A stretch of DNA of 64,000 nt, taken from NCBI GenBank assembly GCA_025201845.1, contig MU603941.1, forward strand, positions 144,312 to 208,311, written 5' to 3'. The stretch comes from Martensiomyces pterosporus (taxonomy: Eukaryota > Kickxellomycota > Kickxellomycetes > Kickxellales > Kickxellaceae). The notes below the pieces were generated by a model. It ran no database searches, was not told the DNA's origin, and saw only the letters and a program-made list of their open reading frames with translations. Positions 29,101 through 39,177 of the stretch are shown here, one piece after another. The translations under genes were made by a program, and so were the position numbers. Numbering within the stretch: position 1 is the stretch's first letter; each line of letters begins with the position of its first letter.

Positions 29101-29392
29101 CGGCCGCCTGCGTTTTATTCCGCGCAACCAACCACCTTTATTATTAATTTTGCGGATTTTTGGTAAACCCCCCACCACCTAATTGCCTCCTTGCCTCTTC
29201 CAGCATTTCCACTCCCAATCTCAACAGCACAAGCAAAATAGCACATGCACAAGGCTCACGCCGCCGCGAGAACCATGCACATCCAGACAAGGGGGCTGAA
29301 AAGCGCAGATATTTTGCAGGAAAAAGAAAGTGATAAAAAGGAAGAGCGAATCGGCGGCAGAAAGACCAGGAAAGCGAGCGCCCTCTGGCCGC

Positions 29393-31079
29393 CTAGAGAT
29401 CCCTGCGCCTGTAGCGGCACAGAACGGGGGCCTCAGGAAGGACGACCATGGACTGGTAGTTGCGCTCAGGCATGCCGCGCTTGGGGTCAAGCGAGAACTC
29501 AAAGCGGGAGAGGAGCACGTACAGGATGGTCTTGATCTGGAGGTACGCAAACTGCTCGCCGATGCAGCGATGGCGCCCGGCTCCAAACGGCAGGTTGGGG
29601 GAGCGCGCCGAAGTGGTGGTGGCTCCAAACCCGTAGTCGGTGGTGGCCTTGTCGGTCGAGTCCTCGGCGTCCTCGGTGCTGTTCCAGCGGTCAGGCACCC
29701 AGTCCTCAGCGCTCTTGTAGTACTTCTCGTCGGTAGCCGAGACGGCGGGCGACGCGACGATGAAGTTGCCGGCGGGGATGACGTAGTTGGTGTTCGGGAT
29801 GGCAACGGGCTTGATGACCTTGCGCATGATCTGGACGAGAGGCGAGCGGATGCGCAGCGTCTCGCGGACGACGTTGTCCAGGGTTCCAAAGTCCTTGATC
29901 TGCTCGTAGGTGGGCTCGGGGATGTCCTTGCCAACGAGCTTCTGGCCAATAAGCTCCTCGATCTCGGCACGAGCCTTGACGGACACATCGGGGTTCTGGG
30001 CAAGGTTGAAGATGGCCCAGGTGGTGGTGGCAGCAGAGGTGTGCTGGCCAGCCATAAGGAGGGCAATCAGCATGTTGCCGACCTGCTTGTCGTCGAGAGG
30101 CTTGCCGCTCTTGTACTTGGAGTTCATCAAAACATCGAGCATGTCGGTGTGCTTGACCTCGGGGTGCTCACGGCGCTCCTTGATGACCGAGGCAAAGATG
30201 TCGTCCAGCGCAGCATGGGCCTTGTCCGAAGCATAGTACGAGGGGAGCGGCAGCCACTCGAAGAGGAAGTGGATGGGAGTGAAGCACGAGTCAAGAGTGT
30301 GGTACAGGTCGGCGACGCCCTCGTAGAGCTTGGACCGGATCTCGGGGCCCAGGAGCGTGTGCGAGGCAGTCATGATGATCATCTCCGAGATGGACTGCAG
30401 CAGATCGACCGTGTCCTCCTGCTTCGTCCAGTGCTTGTCGACATACTGGTTGATCTCCTCGATGAAGATGGGGATGTACGAGCGGAAGTTCTCAATCGAC
30501 AGACCGGCCTTGACCATGCGCTTCTGCTCCATCAGCACGGCGTTGGGCACATCGTAGACGACGCCCTCGCCAAACACGGGCTTTGTAAGCGAGTTGTACG
30601 CGTCCTCAGCAGTGACACTCGAGTGCTTGGCGTTGAACACAAAGTCGTTGCCGTCAATGTCCACGCACACCGTCATGCGGCGTCCAAACATGAGGAAGGT
30701 GAAGAAGTTGCCGTGGATCTTTTGGTTCTTGCGGATGAAGTTGATCGGGTGCATGCCAAACTCGACCATCGACCCAATGAACGGGACGTAGTAAGGAACG
30801 ACGGGCGGCTCCGAGGCATTGTGGTTGAGCTACCGTGCAGAGTAAACAAAGCAAATTTTGCATTTCGCAGAGAATCAGCAGAGCATATAGGAGCTCCGTT
30901 TGTGGTGCTTTTGGCTGCCAGCGGCTGTGCATTCGTTTTCGTATATATACCTTCTGCTCGAACTGGGCCCAGGTAATGATGAACGAGACGAACACCATGG
31001 CGGTCACAACGGCGCATCCAATTGGCGACCTGGCCATAAATGCCAGGTACGAGTCCCAGGCTGCCTGAAAGACACCCAT
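29393..31079 (-). CDS. Lanosterol/eburicol 14-alpha-demethylase (CYP51)
   Basis: Two exons: 31079-30951 and 30829-29393, with a 121-nt intron (donor GTATAT, acceptor GGTAG). Exon 1 codes for the membrane anchor (43 residues); exon 2 starts LNHNASEPPVVPYYVPFIGS and holds the whole P450 fold. Total 521 residues, normal for fungal CYP51. The enzyme removes the 14-alpha-methyl group of the sterol precursor in the ER. Heme-ligand motif FGAGRHRCIGEQ has Cys465; the I-helix is AGQHTS (303-308) and ExxR is ETLR (366-369). The substrate-recognition tyrosines Tyr121 and Tyr135 and the LMEQKRMVK motif agree with other fungal CYP51s, so this looks like a working enzyme. It is the target of azole antifungals. 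CYP51 and ERG4 are convergent neighbours. Confidence 0.95.
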
Positions 31080-31661
31080 TTCTTGCGGCTAGAATGACAA
31101 ACAGCGCCCAAGCGGAGGGGAAACAGAAGGGGAGTGGGGAGCAGATGAAAGATGGAGATGAGAGATGAAAAGGAGAGAAAGAAGAGAACCTGGCTCGAGT
31201 TGCTGCTGAAAGCGTTGGCTGGCCGGGCTTTGTAGTGCAAGGCTGGGCTGGAGGCTGGGTGGGGATTGGGCCTTTTATTTTGGTGGGAGGGCCGTGGATC
31301 GGCCGACAACAGAGCAGCGGCGTGCCAGGACGTGCCCCAGGGCGCGTGCAGTTCCTTTCCTTCTTCCCTTGCCTCTTGGCGGCCATGCCCCGGAGCTGCT
31401 TTTGAGAGCACCTGTTGCACAGAAACCACAGGCGCTTTGCCGCCAAAGCACGGCTGCAGCCTTTCTGTGGCTGCAATTGGATCCCAAGAGGCAAGTCGCG
31501 GTTCTTCCGATTGCTGCATGTTTACCTCTTCGCCGGGGATTAGAGCCCCCAGCAATTTTATTGGCCCGCTAAAGAAACAGGAGACTATCACATGGCTGTG
31601 TCCAGGGCCCAAAGGTGCTATTCATCATTCTCACACTCATCCTTTCTACATCCCGCAGTGC
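31080..31661. other. Intergenic, CYP51 promoter
   Basis: CYP51 upstream region and 3' side of the GCR1-like gene. No gene seen. On the minus strand AATAAAAGG at about 31271-31279 is a possible TATA-like element 195 nt before the CYP51 ATG. The leader is C/T-rich on the sense strand. Confidence 0.45.
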
Positions 31662-33419
31662 TCACGGCGAGCTGAATGGCTGTGAAGACGACGGCTGTTG
31701 CGGTGGCTGCATGGAGTGAGCGGCGAACTCCTGCTGTTCGACAAGAGACTGCTGTCCCTGAGGAGGAGGATGCTGGTGATGCTGGTGGTGGCCATTATGC
31801 CGCCGCTGCTGCTGCTGCTGCTGAACATGCGATGGACCAGCACTTTCCTTGGGATCTTGAGATTGCTGTGCCAACGAGCGCCGATCGTCATTAATTTTCT
31901 TTCTGATCAGCTGCGAGTATCTTGTCAGCGTCATGTTGTTCGCCGCCATGTCGTTAGCTGTCTCTTGCAGGGCGCGATCAAGATCGGCCTCAGTGGTGCC
32001 TGGTCCGCGAAGCTGCACGACCCTGTTGTATACTGCTGTGATTCGGCTCCAGTTCTGCCTCCGCTTGCTGTCCATCTTCTCCCGCCACTGGGTCCCGTGC
32101 AGCCTGTCGTGCTCCTTGGCGCGCTCCTTGAATATGTACAGAGTGCGCAGAGAATCGAACTTGCCGATGGATGGTATCTCCTCTGGATCGCCGACAACAA
32201 TGTCATCCACAGTGACTGTCCTTGCGGCAGTTGACGGCTTGCTTGCCTCAGCAACAGGCGCTGGTGTTGCTGCTACACTCGCTCCTGCAGCTACACTTGT
32301 TCGCAAAGAGTGACTGCTCTGGGATACAGGTACCTGCTGGATAGGCTGCTGCTGCTGCTGCTGCTGAGGCTGAAGTTGCGAGTCAGCTGCAGCTTGTCTT
32401 TGGTGTTGACTCTGTGGTCGCGATTGGCGCTGTTTTGTCCGAGGTTGCCTTTGCTGCCGCTGCTGCTGCCGCTGCTGTTGTGGCTGGGCAGAGGCTATTG
32501 TTTCTGCTGATGCTGGAACTGCTGTTGCCCGCACTGAAAATGGAGACAGGCTCACTGTTGTATGCTGAGTGCTAGACACCAATGGCCGATCATTTGCTGC
32601 GACTGAAATTGCACCTGTCGAGCCGGACACTGCTGCAGCAACTGCTGCAGCCATTGCTGCTTGAGACACAAATGTGGATACAGTGGCTGCCGATGTAGCT
32701 GCTGTTGCCGGTGTCAGCGTGGCGGCTCCAGATATGCCCATTTCATTGGACTGCAATACACCGCCTCTCTCCGGCCCTGCAGCACCTGATGCAGGGTGGG
32801 TATGCACCACTGACATTGCAGTAGATCCGGGTATAGTGTTCCGTGGGCTGTGCTGCAGCATCTGTTGTAGAGCAGTGCCCTCGCCCAGGGTATTCTGTGC
32901 ACCTACAACCATCGACTGGAATCCATGAGTTTGGATGGCTCCGTAGAGAGTCTGGCCTGTACTTCCTTCGCTCTCAAACTGGCCAGCAGCAGCATGTGGC
33001 TGTGCTGGAATCTGGTGGTTCAATGGCGAGCGCAGCCGTTGCGGGAGATAAAGCGACGAGCCAAGGTGCTGCTGCTGCTGCTGCTGCGGGGGGCTAGAAA
33101 TCGACGCCGATGCCGGGACAGTGGCGGTGGGGCTGCTCATACTGGCCGCCGCATCCTGGCTGCTGTTGCGCGTCCGCTTCCGGATGGGCTCCATGGCGTA
33201 CGCGCTCTGCAGCTGCTCGGCGTAGCGCAGATTCATGTCCATCAGCTGGTTGATTTTGGCATGCATCTCGCCGATTTCAGCATGCGCTTTTGCTAGCGCG
33301 CTCCACAGAATGCGCTCGCGCTCCGATGCACGCGGATCCGGATGGGGGATGCTTGGGTCGACCGAGAGCAGGGCCAGGTTCGACAGCAGCGAGCTGTGGT
33401 TGTTTTGTGATGCCGACAT
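31662..33419 (-). CDS. Q-rich transcription factor with GCR1-like DNA-binding domain
   Basis: 585 residues. The open frame runs upstream to a TTG through His/Lys/Thr repeats; the ATG at 33419 is the first. The N-terminal 80 residues contain a helical segment (ALAKAHAEIGEMHAKINQLM), likely a short coiled coil for dimerisation. The middle is disordered with several polyglutamine runs (coded by CAG) and Ala/Thr-rich parts, typical of activation regions. Near residues 415-490 a basic helical domain (RLHGTQWREKMDSKRRQNWS) matches the GCR1-C type seen in Gcr1, Msn1 and Hot1, with the conserved WR and basic ITAVYNRVV helix. The last 90 residues are Gln/His-rich. It probably binds DNA in the nucleus; its targets are unknown. 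The domain call is by motif only. Confidence 0.65.
   Translation of the reverse strand: MSASQNNHSSLLSNLALLSVDPSIPHPDPRASERERILWSALAKAHAEIGEMHAKINQLMDMNLRYAEQLQSAYAMEPIRKRTRNSSQDAAASMSSPTATVPASASISSPPQQQQQQHLGSSLYLPQRLRSPLNHQIPAQPHAAAGQFESEGSTGQTLYGAIQTHGFQSMVVGAQNTLGEGTALQQMLQHSPRNTIPGSTAMSVVHTHPASGAAGPERGGVLQSNEMGISGAATLTPATAATSAATVSTFVSQAAMAAAVAAAVSGSTGAISVAANDRPLVSSTQHTTVSLSPFSVRATAVPASAETIASAQPQQQRQQQRQQRQPRTKQRQSRPQSQHQRQAAADSQLQPQQQQQQQPIQQVPVSQSSHSLRTSVAAGASVAATPAPVAEASKPSTAARTVTVDDIVVGDPEEIPSIGKFDSLRTLYIFKERAKEHDRLHGTQWREKMDSKRRQNWSRITAVYNRVVQLRGPGTTEADLDRALQETANDMAANNMTLTRYSQLIRKKINDDRRSLAQQSQDPKESAGPSHVQQQQQQRRHNGHHQHHQHPPPQGQQSLVEQQEFAAHSMQPPQQPSSSQPFSSP
32345..32366. repeat. CTG/CAG microsatellite coding polyglutamine
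   Basis: A perfect (CTG)7-type run in the GCR1-like gene, read as CAG on its sense strand and coding polyglutamine. A similar run is at 33067-33087. Confidence 0.85.
33067..33087. repeat. Second CTG/CAG polyglutamine tract
   Basis: Perfect triplet run in the same gene, coding six or seven Gln residues. Confidence 0.85.
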
Positions 33420-33540
33420 TATTTGGCTATTAACCCTGCAGTTCGAGGGCTTTGTTCGCCCGTAACAATAGGACAAAAGGCTCACGGGCTGCTGCCGTTG
33501 TTGCGTGCCTAGTACGCCTGTGAGTGTGCGTGTTCGTGTA

Positions 33541-33578
33541 CTTGTGCGCGTGTACTTGTGCTTGTGCTTGTGCTTGTG
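33541..33578. repeat. Imperfect CTTGTG hexanucleotide repeat
   Basis: Several copies of CTTGTG with two variant units. On the minus strand it is CACAAG, in the likely 5' leader of the GCR1-like gene. Confidence 0.7.
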
Positions 33579-33615
33579 TGCGTACGAAAGGGCTGGAGAG
33601 ACAGGGCACGGGCGT

Positions 33616-33635
33616 GGGGGTGGGGAGGGAGGGGG
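33616..33635. repeat. G-quadruplex-capable tract
   Basis: G5-T-G4-A-G3-A-G5, four G-runs with one-base loops. It lies about 200 nt upstream of the GCR1-like ATG, in the template strand, and parallels the tract upstream of the SMP-30-like gene. Confidence 0.7.
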
Positions 33636-34838
33636 CAAGGATAATTATGTGGCTCTACAATAGAAGCGCGCCCTCAGTTTCTCCGATAACAATAGTATAG
33701 TATAAGCGCAGTAGAGGGTGTGTATGTGCGCGTGTATAGCAAATAACAGCGTGGAAGAACAGCTTGCGGCCAGATAACCATACGACTAAAAGTACATGGT
33801 AGCGAATAGAAGGAGAAAAGAGAAAGGTAAGCACCACAAAGCCTACGAACGGCGCGGTATAGTCTACGCAGCAATAAGCAGTTCCTCAGAGAGCGAGCGC
33901 TGGGGTAGCAGAGGCACGGACAGCTATCAAATAATTAAATAATGCAAGCTGAGGCGTGGAGGAAAACAAGGTATCAGCAAAGATTATGGATGGCGATGGT
34001 CTAGCAAAAAGAACAGGACATAAGGCACCAGTGATTCTCGGCAACAGCCAAAAAAAAAAAAAAAGACGTGCCGCAGAGGGGCAGCGAGAGCGCGCCATCG
34101 CCCAGTCTCTCGCTCGCTCACGCTCTTTCCGCTTTTTCCTCCTACCAAGTGCGTGCTCTCCCCTGGTGTCTGCATCTGCGCCTGTCTCTTGTGTGTCATG
34201 GGTCCTGTGTGCTGAGAAATTGCCTTCTCGGCAATGCAGGACGCAACCGCGACCACCTGCTTATATTAACCCGGCGTGTCCTTTGTTCTCCTCTCCCGCG
34301 TGCCTGTGCTGGCCGCCCCATCACGCCTAGGTCCATTGGCACTCACCTGCCCACTGACCTTTTTAGGGTTAATTGCCTTTTTCATAACAAAGGGGACGCA
34401 GTGAGTGGACGTGCAAGGCTGTTCTGAGTCTCGTCTCCGTGGTTCACAGGCTTGGTAAAGAGAAACGCACAGTGACGCCCTGCTCCTTACATGACATGCC
34501 AGCCGGCAGGCAGCTGGTGGCTGCACACCGCATTTCGACCTGCAGTCAGCACCAGGACTGCCCATATGCCTGAGGTGCTGCTTTGCTGGTATCGTCCGCA
34601 TGTACTGCTGCACGCTCTGACCACTTGGCACCCCTCGCATGCTCAGGAGGAAGGAAGGAGGGAAATGGGAACTTGGAAATACTACATTGAGGCAAATTAG
34701 ACAGACATGGAAAGATACAGCAAAAAGAAGAAGGTAAATGTGTAGGTGTCGTAGTGCACGAGAGGAGAGAGGCGGAGGAAGGAGGCAATGAGGGCACATG
34801 CACCAGATAGCGCCATCCAACATTCACCGGATAGTGCT

Positions 34839-37083
34839 TTAGACTTCAATGACGTGGAGCCCAATTAGACGCCATGCCTTCTCAGTGTCCTGCAGAGTAA
34901 GCAGTGTGTTCTCTTGGGCTGCCGTAAGCGCGCAGTCCTTGTCCGACCCAGGTCCAGGCGCGCTTGTGTCCGCCTTGCCCAGCACCGACAGTGTCATCCG
35001 CATCACCTCAGGCACTGAGATCACGCTGCCGCTATCCTCGTCCGTGTCTAGCTCAAGGTCCTCTGGCTCAGCAACCAGCGTCAGCCGGTACCCAGATGCA
35101 CGCACGCGCTGCTGTATTTGCGCTACTGTGAGCTGCAGCCCCTGCGTGATGCTTGGCTGTGACGATGCTGATGCTGCTGTGCGCTTTGGCCGCTGGTGTG
35201 TGGTGAAAATGCGCTTAAGAAGACGCTCTGGCGTCGAGAGCCTGACGCCGGAAGCTCCATTCTTTGTCTCTTGCAGTGAGCCACTGCCGCTGTGCGGGCC
35301 AACAAGCATCGATCCGCGCAACCGCATCACCCGATCAACGCTGTCAAGCCGCATCCGGCGGTGGTCTGCGGTGAGGTCCTTGAGTTCGCACTCCCAGCCT
35401 GGAAGCCGAAGCACCTGAGCCGTCATGTTGTCGTCAGAGCCCAATCTCTCGGCTGTGTCAACCAGTTTCTTTGCTGCCTTTTCGGGATTAGCGCACCCCT
35501 TGACAATATCCACCATCTCCTGGTCCGTCAGGACGCTGGTCAAGCCATCGGACACGATGACGACAAACGCTGCCTCGTCGCCCTGAATCTCGTAGTGGCT
35601 GATCTCCGGCTCTGCAATCACCCCAAACCGCTTCACTTGCCAGTCGCCAAATGCCCGAGTGTTTGCCACACGAGCCATTGCGCGCTCCTCGCCAAACGAA
35701 TCGCGCGAGAAGAATGCGCCGTGGCGCTGGAGCCGCTCACGCTCCCCACGCACTCCCGGGTGGTGCAGCGTATTGAGGGCCGTCGCCAAGCCGCCATGCT
35801 CGTCAACATTGCAGAGAATGGCCTTCGAGTCGCCGACACTTGACACAACCAGATGCAACTGGCTGTCATGCGACCAGAACGGGAGGCCCTCTGGGTCCCA
35901 CAGCAGCGCTGTACACGCAGTTGATCCCTGGCCATCGCTCCAGCGCATGTTCCTTATATCGCTGTCCGCCTTTAGAAATGCCAGTGTGATTCTCTCGTCA
36001 ATGGTTAGAAAGCTCGGGGTCTCGCGCCTCAAAGCCGATTCCTCAAGACCTTGCAGTGCCGAAGGTGTGTAGCTGCGCCAATCCTTGCCATATTGGCGCA
36101 TGTTTGTTAGCACTGGTGTGAGATCGTCTGGCGTCACCGACTCGATGTGGCGATGAAGGACCTGCTTCAGGTACTCGGAGCACGACTCGCCGCCATGCCT
36201 ACAGCCAAAAGCAGCAAGCAGAGATGGAGAGCGTCAGCATGGAATGCCTTGTGCGATGCGGATACACGCAGCCTCTAAATGCCCCAAAGGCGGCGCACTG
36301 CAGGGCACGCAGGCGGAGCAAATGTAGATTGGTGGCACCGAGCCGATGCGCCAGTGCGAAAGACAGCACGCAGGCAAGCAGCGCCCCACGTGCACACGAG
36401 ATCATCCCCCGCTCACCTGCCCCCAAAAGCAGGCACAGATGGCTGGGGAAAAGAGCAGTCGCTGCGACGCCTCTCGTAACCCCCACCAGGCACGCGCCGC
36501 CAAGTGCACACATCTGGAAACAGGGGCAGTTAATTGCCAGCATGGACGCGAGATGCAAGCAGAGAAGGCGCCACTATACCTACCCGTCGTAGACACCAAG
36601 ATACATAATCTGCGCGCTTGTTTTGTCTTTGCGGTCAACAACCATACCGGGGATACGAAGGGGCCGGAACTCTGCACGGTCCTGGTTGTATCCGCGTGTG
36701 CCGCGAGAGCTCGTTTGGCCAACAAGCTGAGGGCTCTTTCGCACGTCCACACGCACCGTTCCTTCCTCTGTGTATGCAACGTAGGACGGATACGGCTTGA
36801 TTTCCAGCAGACTCCCGCCCTGACCGGCACCGTTACCAGTTGCTGCTTCCAGAGGTGCAGCAGCGCTGCCTTGCAAGGGGGCCCGAGTCACCATTGCTGG
36901 CTCTGTTGCCGCTGCTGGCGCTGCTGACAAGGATGCAGAGCTCCATACTGCTGCTGCTTGCGTGCGTGCAAATGCGCTCGTGTGGTGTGGTGCACGCAGA
37001 GCCCTGCACCTTGCAGCTCGAGGCAGACAGGAGCAGGGCTTTTGTAGGGCGGCCGACTTTGCTAATAAAGCGCGCATATACAT
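34839..37083 (-). CDS. PP2C-type protein phosphatase, probably mitochondrial (Ptc6-like)
   Basis: Two exons: 37083-36584 and 36198-34839, with a 385-nt intron (donor GTAGGT, acceptor CTGTAG). The splice falls inside the catalytic motif and restores VYDGHGG; total 619 residues. The N-terminus is Ala/Arg/Ser-rich without acidic residues (MYMRALLAKSAALQK), a likely mitochondrial presequence. PPM motifs run in order: RGYNQDRAEF, VYDGHGG, VVSSVGDSKAIL, TLHHPGVRGERERL, ARVANTRAFGDW, VIVSDGLTSVL and GSDDNMTAQVL, so the metal-binding Asp residues are present. The domain ends near residue 400; the remaining 220 residues are an unrecognised tail. Ptc6/Aup1 is a mitochondrial PP2C linked to pyruvate dehydrogenase regulation and mitophagy. 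A longer N-terminus from an ATG at 37290 is possible but crosses a poly-Ala microsatellite. Confidence 0.82.
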
Positions 37084-37815
37084 TTTGCGTGCTGCTGCTG
37101 CTGCTGCTATAGCTGTGTTATTGAGAAATTCGGAAACAAGAGACAGGGCTGAATATAGCTTGCGTTCTTTTTTGTGTAGATGGTGGCGGCAAGCGACAGT
37201 AGCAGCGAGATATGAAAAAGTGTGCTTTTTTTTTTGGCAAGCTGGCCGCCAACCAGCAGAGCCCAACATCACACACCGCTGCCCTTTCATTCATCCATGC
37301 GTTCTCCTCCCCAACGACCGCCAAAGATCTGCTGTCAAATATCCGCTCTATTAGGCGGTCAGTGCCTGCTTGACACTGCGTGCTTCGTGAAAGGGCTGTG
37401 GGCTGGCTGTTGCTAGAACAGAGGCTATCGTTCGCTGGCCAGGGCCGTGGCCACTGGTGCCAACAGCGGCAGGTGGCTACTGTGGTTGATGCCACGTCAG
37501 AGGGCCTTGCAGCCACAGCAGCCAGCATCTAGCGCGCAAGGAAGCCGCCAGGCAAGAGGCTGCGCTCACAGGCGTGTATTGACCGCACACGCCAATCGCC
37601 GTGATTAAATCACGGCACAGCAAGGCTGGGTGGCATGGGCCAGCCCTCACGCGTGAAGAGGCGGCCACACCCAAGAGGCGATTTTGCAAAGTCTGTCTAT
37701 GTCTGGCTGGCATTCGCTTGTGCTATTTTGTGTCCGCTTTGCTTGCAGCAGAACCCCAGCACGTTAATCGCAGCTCCACTTTCATATACTCACTCCTCCC
37801 GCAGAACATCAAAAA
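37084..37815. other. Divergent intergenic region
   Basis: Promoter region of the PP2C (minus) and SWIB (plus) genes. No gene seen. A (CTG)6 run at about 37090-37109 lies just upstream of the chosen PP2C ATG, and a T10 run is near 37228. Confidence 0.45.
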
Positions 37816-39177
37816 ATGTCGGTTTCGGGTGCAAAGCGCAAGAGACTTATTGAAAAGTCGCTCCCTCCTAAAATCGAAGCGTACATTCCAGAGTCAAGGC
37901 TGTTCCTGCAGCTGCAAGCTCTGGAGAGGAAGCTTGACACAAAGATTGTAAGGAAGCGGCTGGAGGTGCAAGAGGCACTGGGGAGGCCAGTCTACAAGAA
38001 GCGAATTCTGCGCATTTTCGTGTCCAATCTTGCCACCAACCAAACGGGAGCTGCGGCTGGAAACGACGACACCGATGCTGATGGCAAAGACGCAAAGCCC
38101 GAGGCAGCAACCGAGGCGCCCTCATGGACACTGCGTGTCGAGGGCCGCCTGGTTGACCCGCCAGGAACTACGTGGAAGACGCGTCCAGCGCCGCACAAGT
38201 TTAGCGAGTTTCTGAACTCGATGGTGGTCGAGCTTGACAGGGACCCTGGCCTGCATAGCGACAATGTGGTGCAGTGGCGCCGTGGAGCAGCCGAGAACGA
38301 CGTGGATGGTTTTGAAATTAAGCGGCGCGGCGACGACGATGTCAGGGCAAAGGTTATTTTGGACATCCGCACGGCCACAGACAGATTCAAAGTCAACCAC
38401 CCGCTTCTGCGCGAGCTTTTGGACATCCGCGGGCCAGTTTCGAAGGCTGGGTTTATCATGAAACTGTGGCAGTACATAAAGCTCAACAACCTGCAGGACA
38501 GCGACGACCCAGACCAGATCCGCTGCGACGCGGGGCTGCAGCAGGCGCTTGGAAGCCCCGTAGTATCGTTCACTGCAATCCCGCAGATGCTGCATGCGTT
38601 CCTCACGCGGCCTGACCCCATTGTCATCGAATACACAGTGCGCGTGCATGAGGGCGAGTATCATATGGGCACATACGCGTTTGACGTGGAGGTAGAGGTG
38701 GAAGAGCATGCACGCCACAGCACTGGACCGCTGGCCAGCATCCAGAGCCGCCACCGTGAGCTAGCACACATCGAAAACCAGCTGGCACAAAAGATGCAGG
38801 ATATCCACAACGCGCGGACCAAGCGTGACTTTTTGCGCAGCTTTGCGGGCGATCCCGTGGCATTTATTCACCGGTGGATTGATAACCAGACCAAGGATCT
38901 GGAGGTGATCCTAGGCGATAGGCGCCACGGGTTGGAGGCCGCGCTTGGAGCGATCATGGCTGCCGACAGCAGCGCGCAGGAGATGACAGATGAGAGGCGA
39001 CATGTGCTGGAGAACGAGGCGTCCAAGTGGCTGAAGGAAAGCGCGCTGTACGACGAGCCGTGGGCTGAAGAGGCAGTGTTCCACTACTTGTCTGCCAAGA
39101 CTCAAGAGAGGATGCAGCAGCTCTTGCAACAGCAGCAGCAGCAGCAAACACCAGCCCAAGCACCCAGCATGCCCTAG
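37816..39177 (+). CDS. SWI/SNF-type chromatin remodeller subunit with SWIB domain (SMARCD/Rsc6/Snf12 family)
   Basis: 453 residues, no intron. The family (human BAF60, yeast Snf12 and Rsc6, S. pombe Ssr3) is a core subunit of SWI/SNF or RSC remodellers in the nucleus. Visible parts: an N-terminal segment with KRKRLIEKSLPPKIEAYIPE that matches the BAF60 N-terminal motif, a YKKRILRIFVSN strand, a beta-rich middle (SWTLRVEGRLVD), then the SWIB/MDM2 domain at about 190-270 (HPLLRELLDIRGPVSKAGFI), followed by the helical C-terminal region and a Gln tail. Length is close to yeast Rsc6 (483). Sequence alone cannot tell SWI/SNF from RSC. ATG at 37816 follows a run of A and is the first in frame. Confidence 0.9.
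   Translation: MSVSGAKRKRLIEKSLPPKIEAYIPESRLFLQLQALERKLDTKIVRKRLEVQEALGRPVYKKRILRIFVSNLATNQTGAAAGNDDTDADGKDAKPEAATEAPSWTLRVEGRLVDPPGTTWKTRPAPHKFSEFLNSMVVELDRDPGLHSDNVVQWRRGAAENDVDGFEIKRRGDDDVRAKVILDIRTATDRFKVNHPLLRELLDIRGPVSKAGFIMKLWQYIKLNNLQDSDDPDQIRCDAGLQQALGSPVVSFTAIPQMLHAFLTRPDPIVIEYTVRVHEGEYHMGTYAFDVEVEVEEHARHSTGPLASIQSRHRELAHIENQLAQKMQDIHNARTKRDFLRSFAGDPVAFIHRWIDNQTKDLEVILGDRRHGLEAALGAIMAADSSAQEMTDERRHVLENEASKWLKESALYDEPWAEEAVFHYLSAKTQERMQQLLQQQQQQQTPAQAPSMP
39127..39147. repeat. CAG microsatellite coding a polyglutamine tail
   Basis: CAG run at the C-terminus of the SWIB gene, coding seven to eight consecutive Gln. Confidence 0.8.

Larger units (their letters stand above)
33420..34838. 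other. 1.4-kb intergenic region upstream of the GCR1-like gene
   Basis: No gene supported. It holds an imperfect CTTGTG hexanucleotide run (33541-33578), a quadruplex-capable G-tract (33616-33635) and an A14 run near 34049. These lie in the leader or promoter of the minus-strand transcription factor. The right part is the 3' side of the PP2C gene. Confidence 0.5.

Noticed and set aside
27685..29178. 497-codon open frame antisense to ERG4
   Set aside because: Runs through the whole ERG4 gene, is Val/Glu/Gly-rich and carries no fold; the ERG4 frame has clear reductase motifs.
29330..30976. 548-codon open frame antisense to CYP51
   Set aside because: Shadow of the strongly GC-biased codon usage of CYP51. 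It spans the CYP51 intron and has no domain; the CYP51 reading has all P450 motifs.
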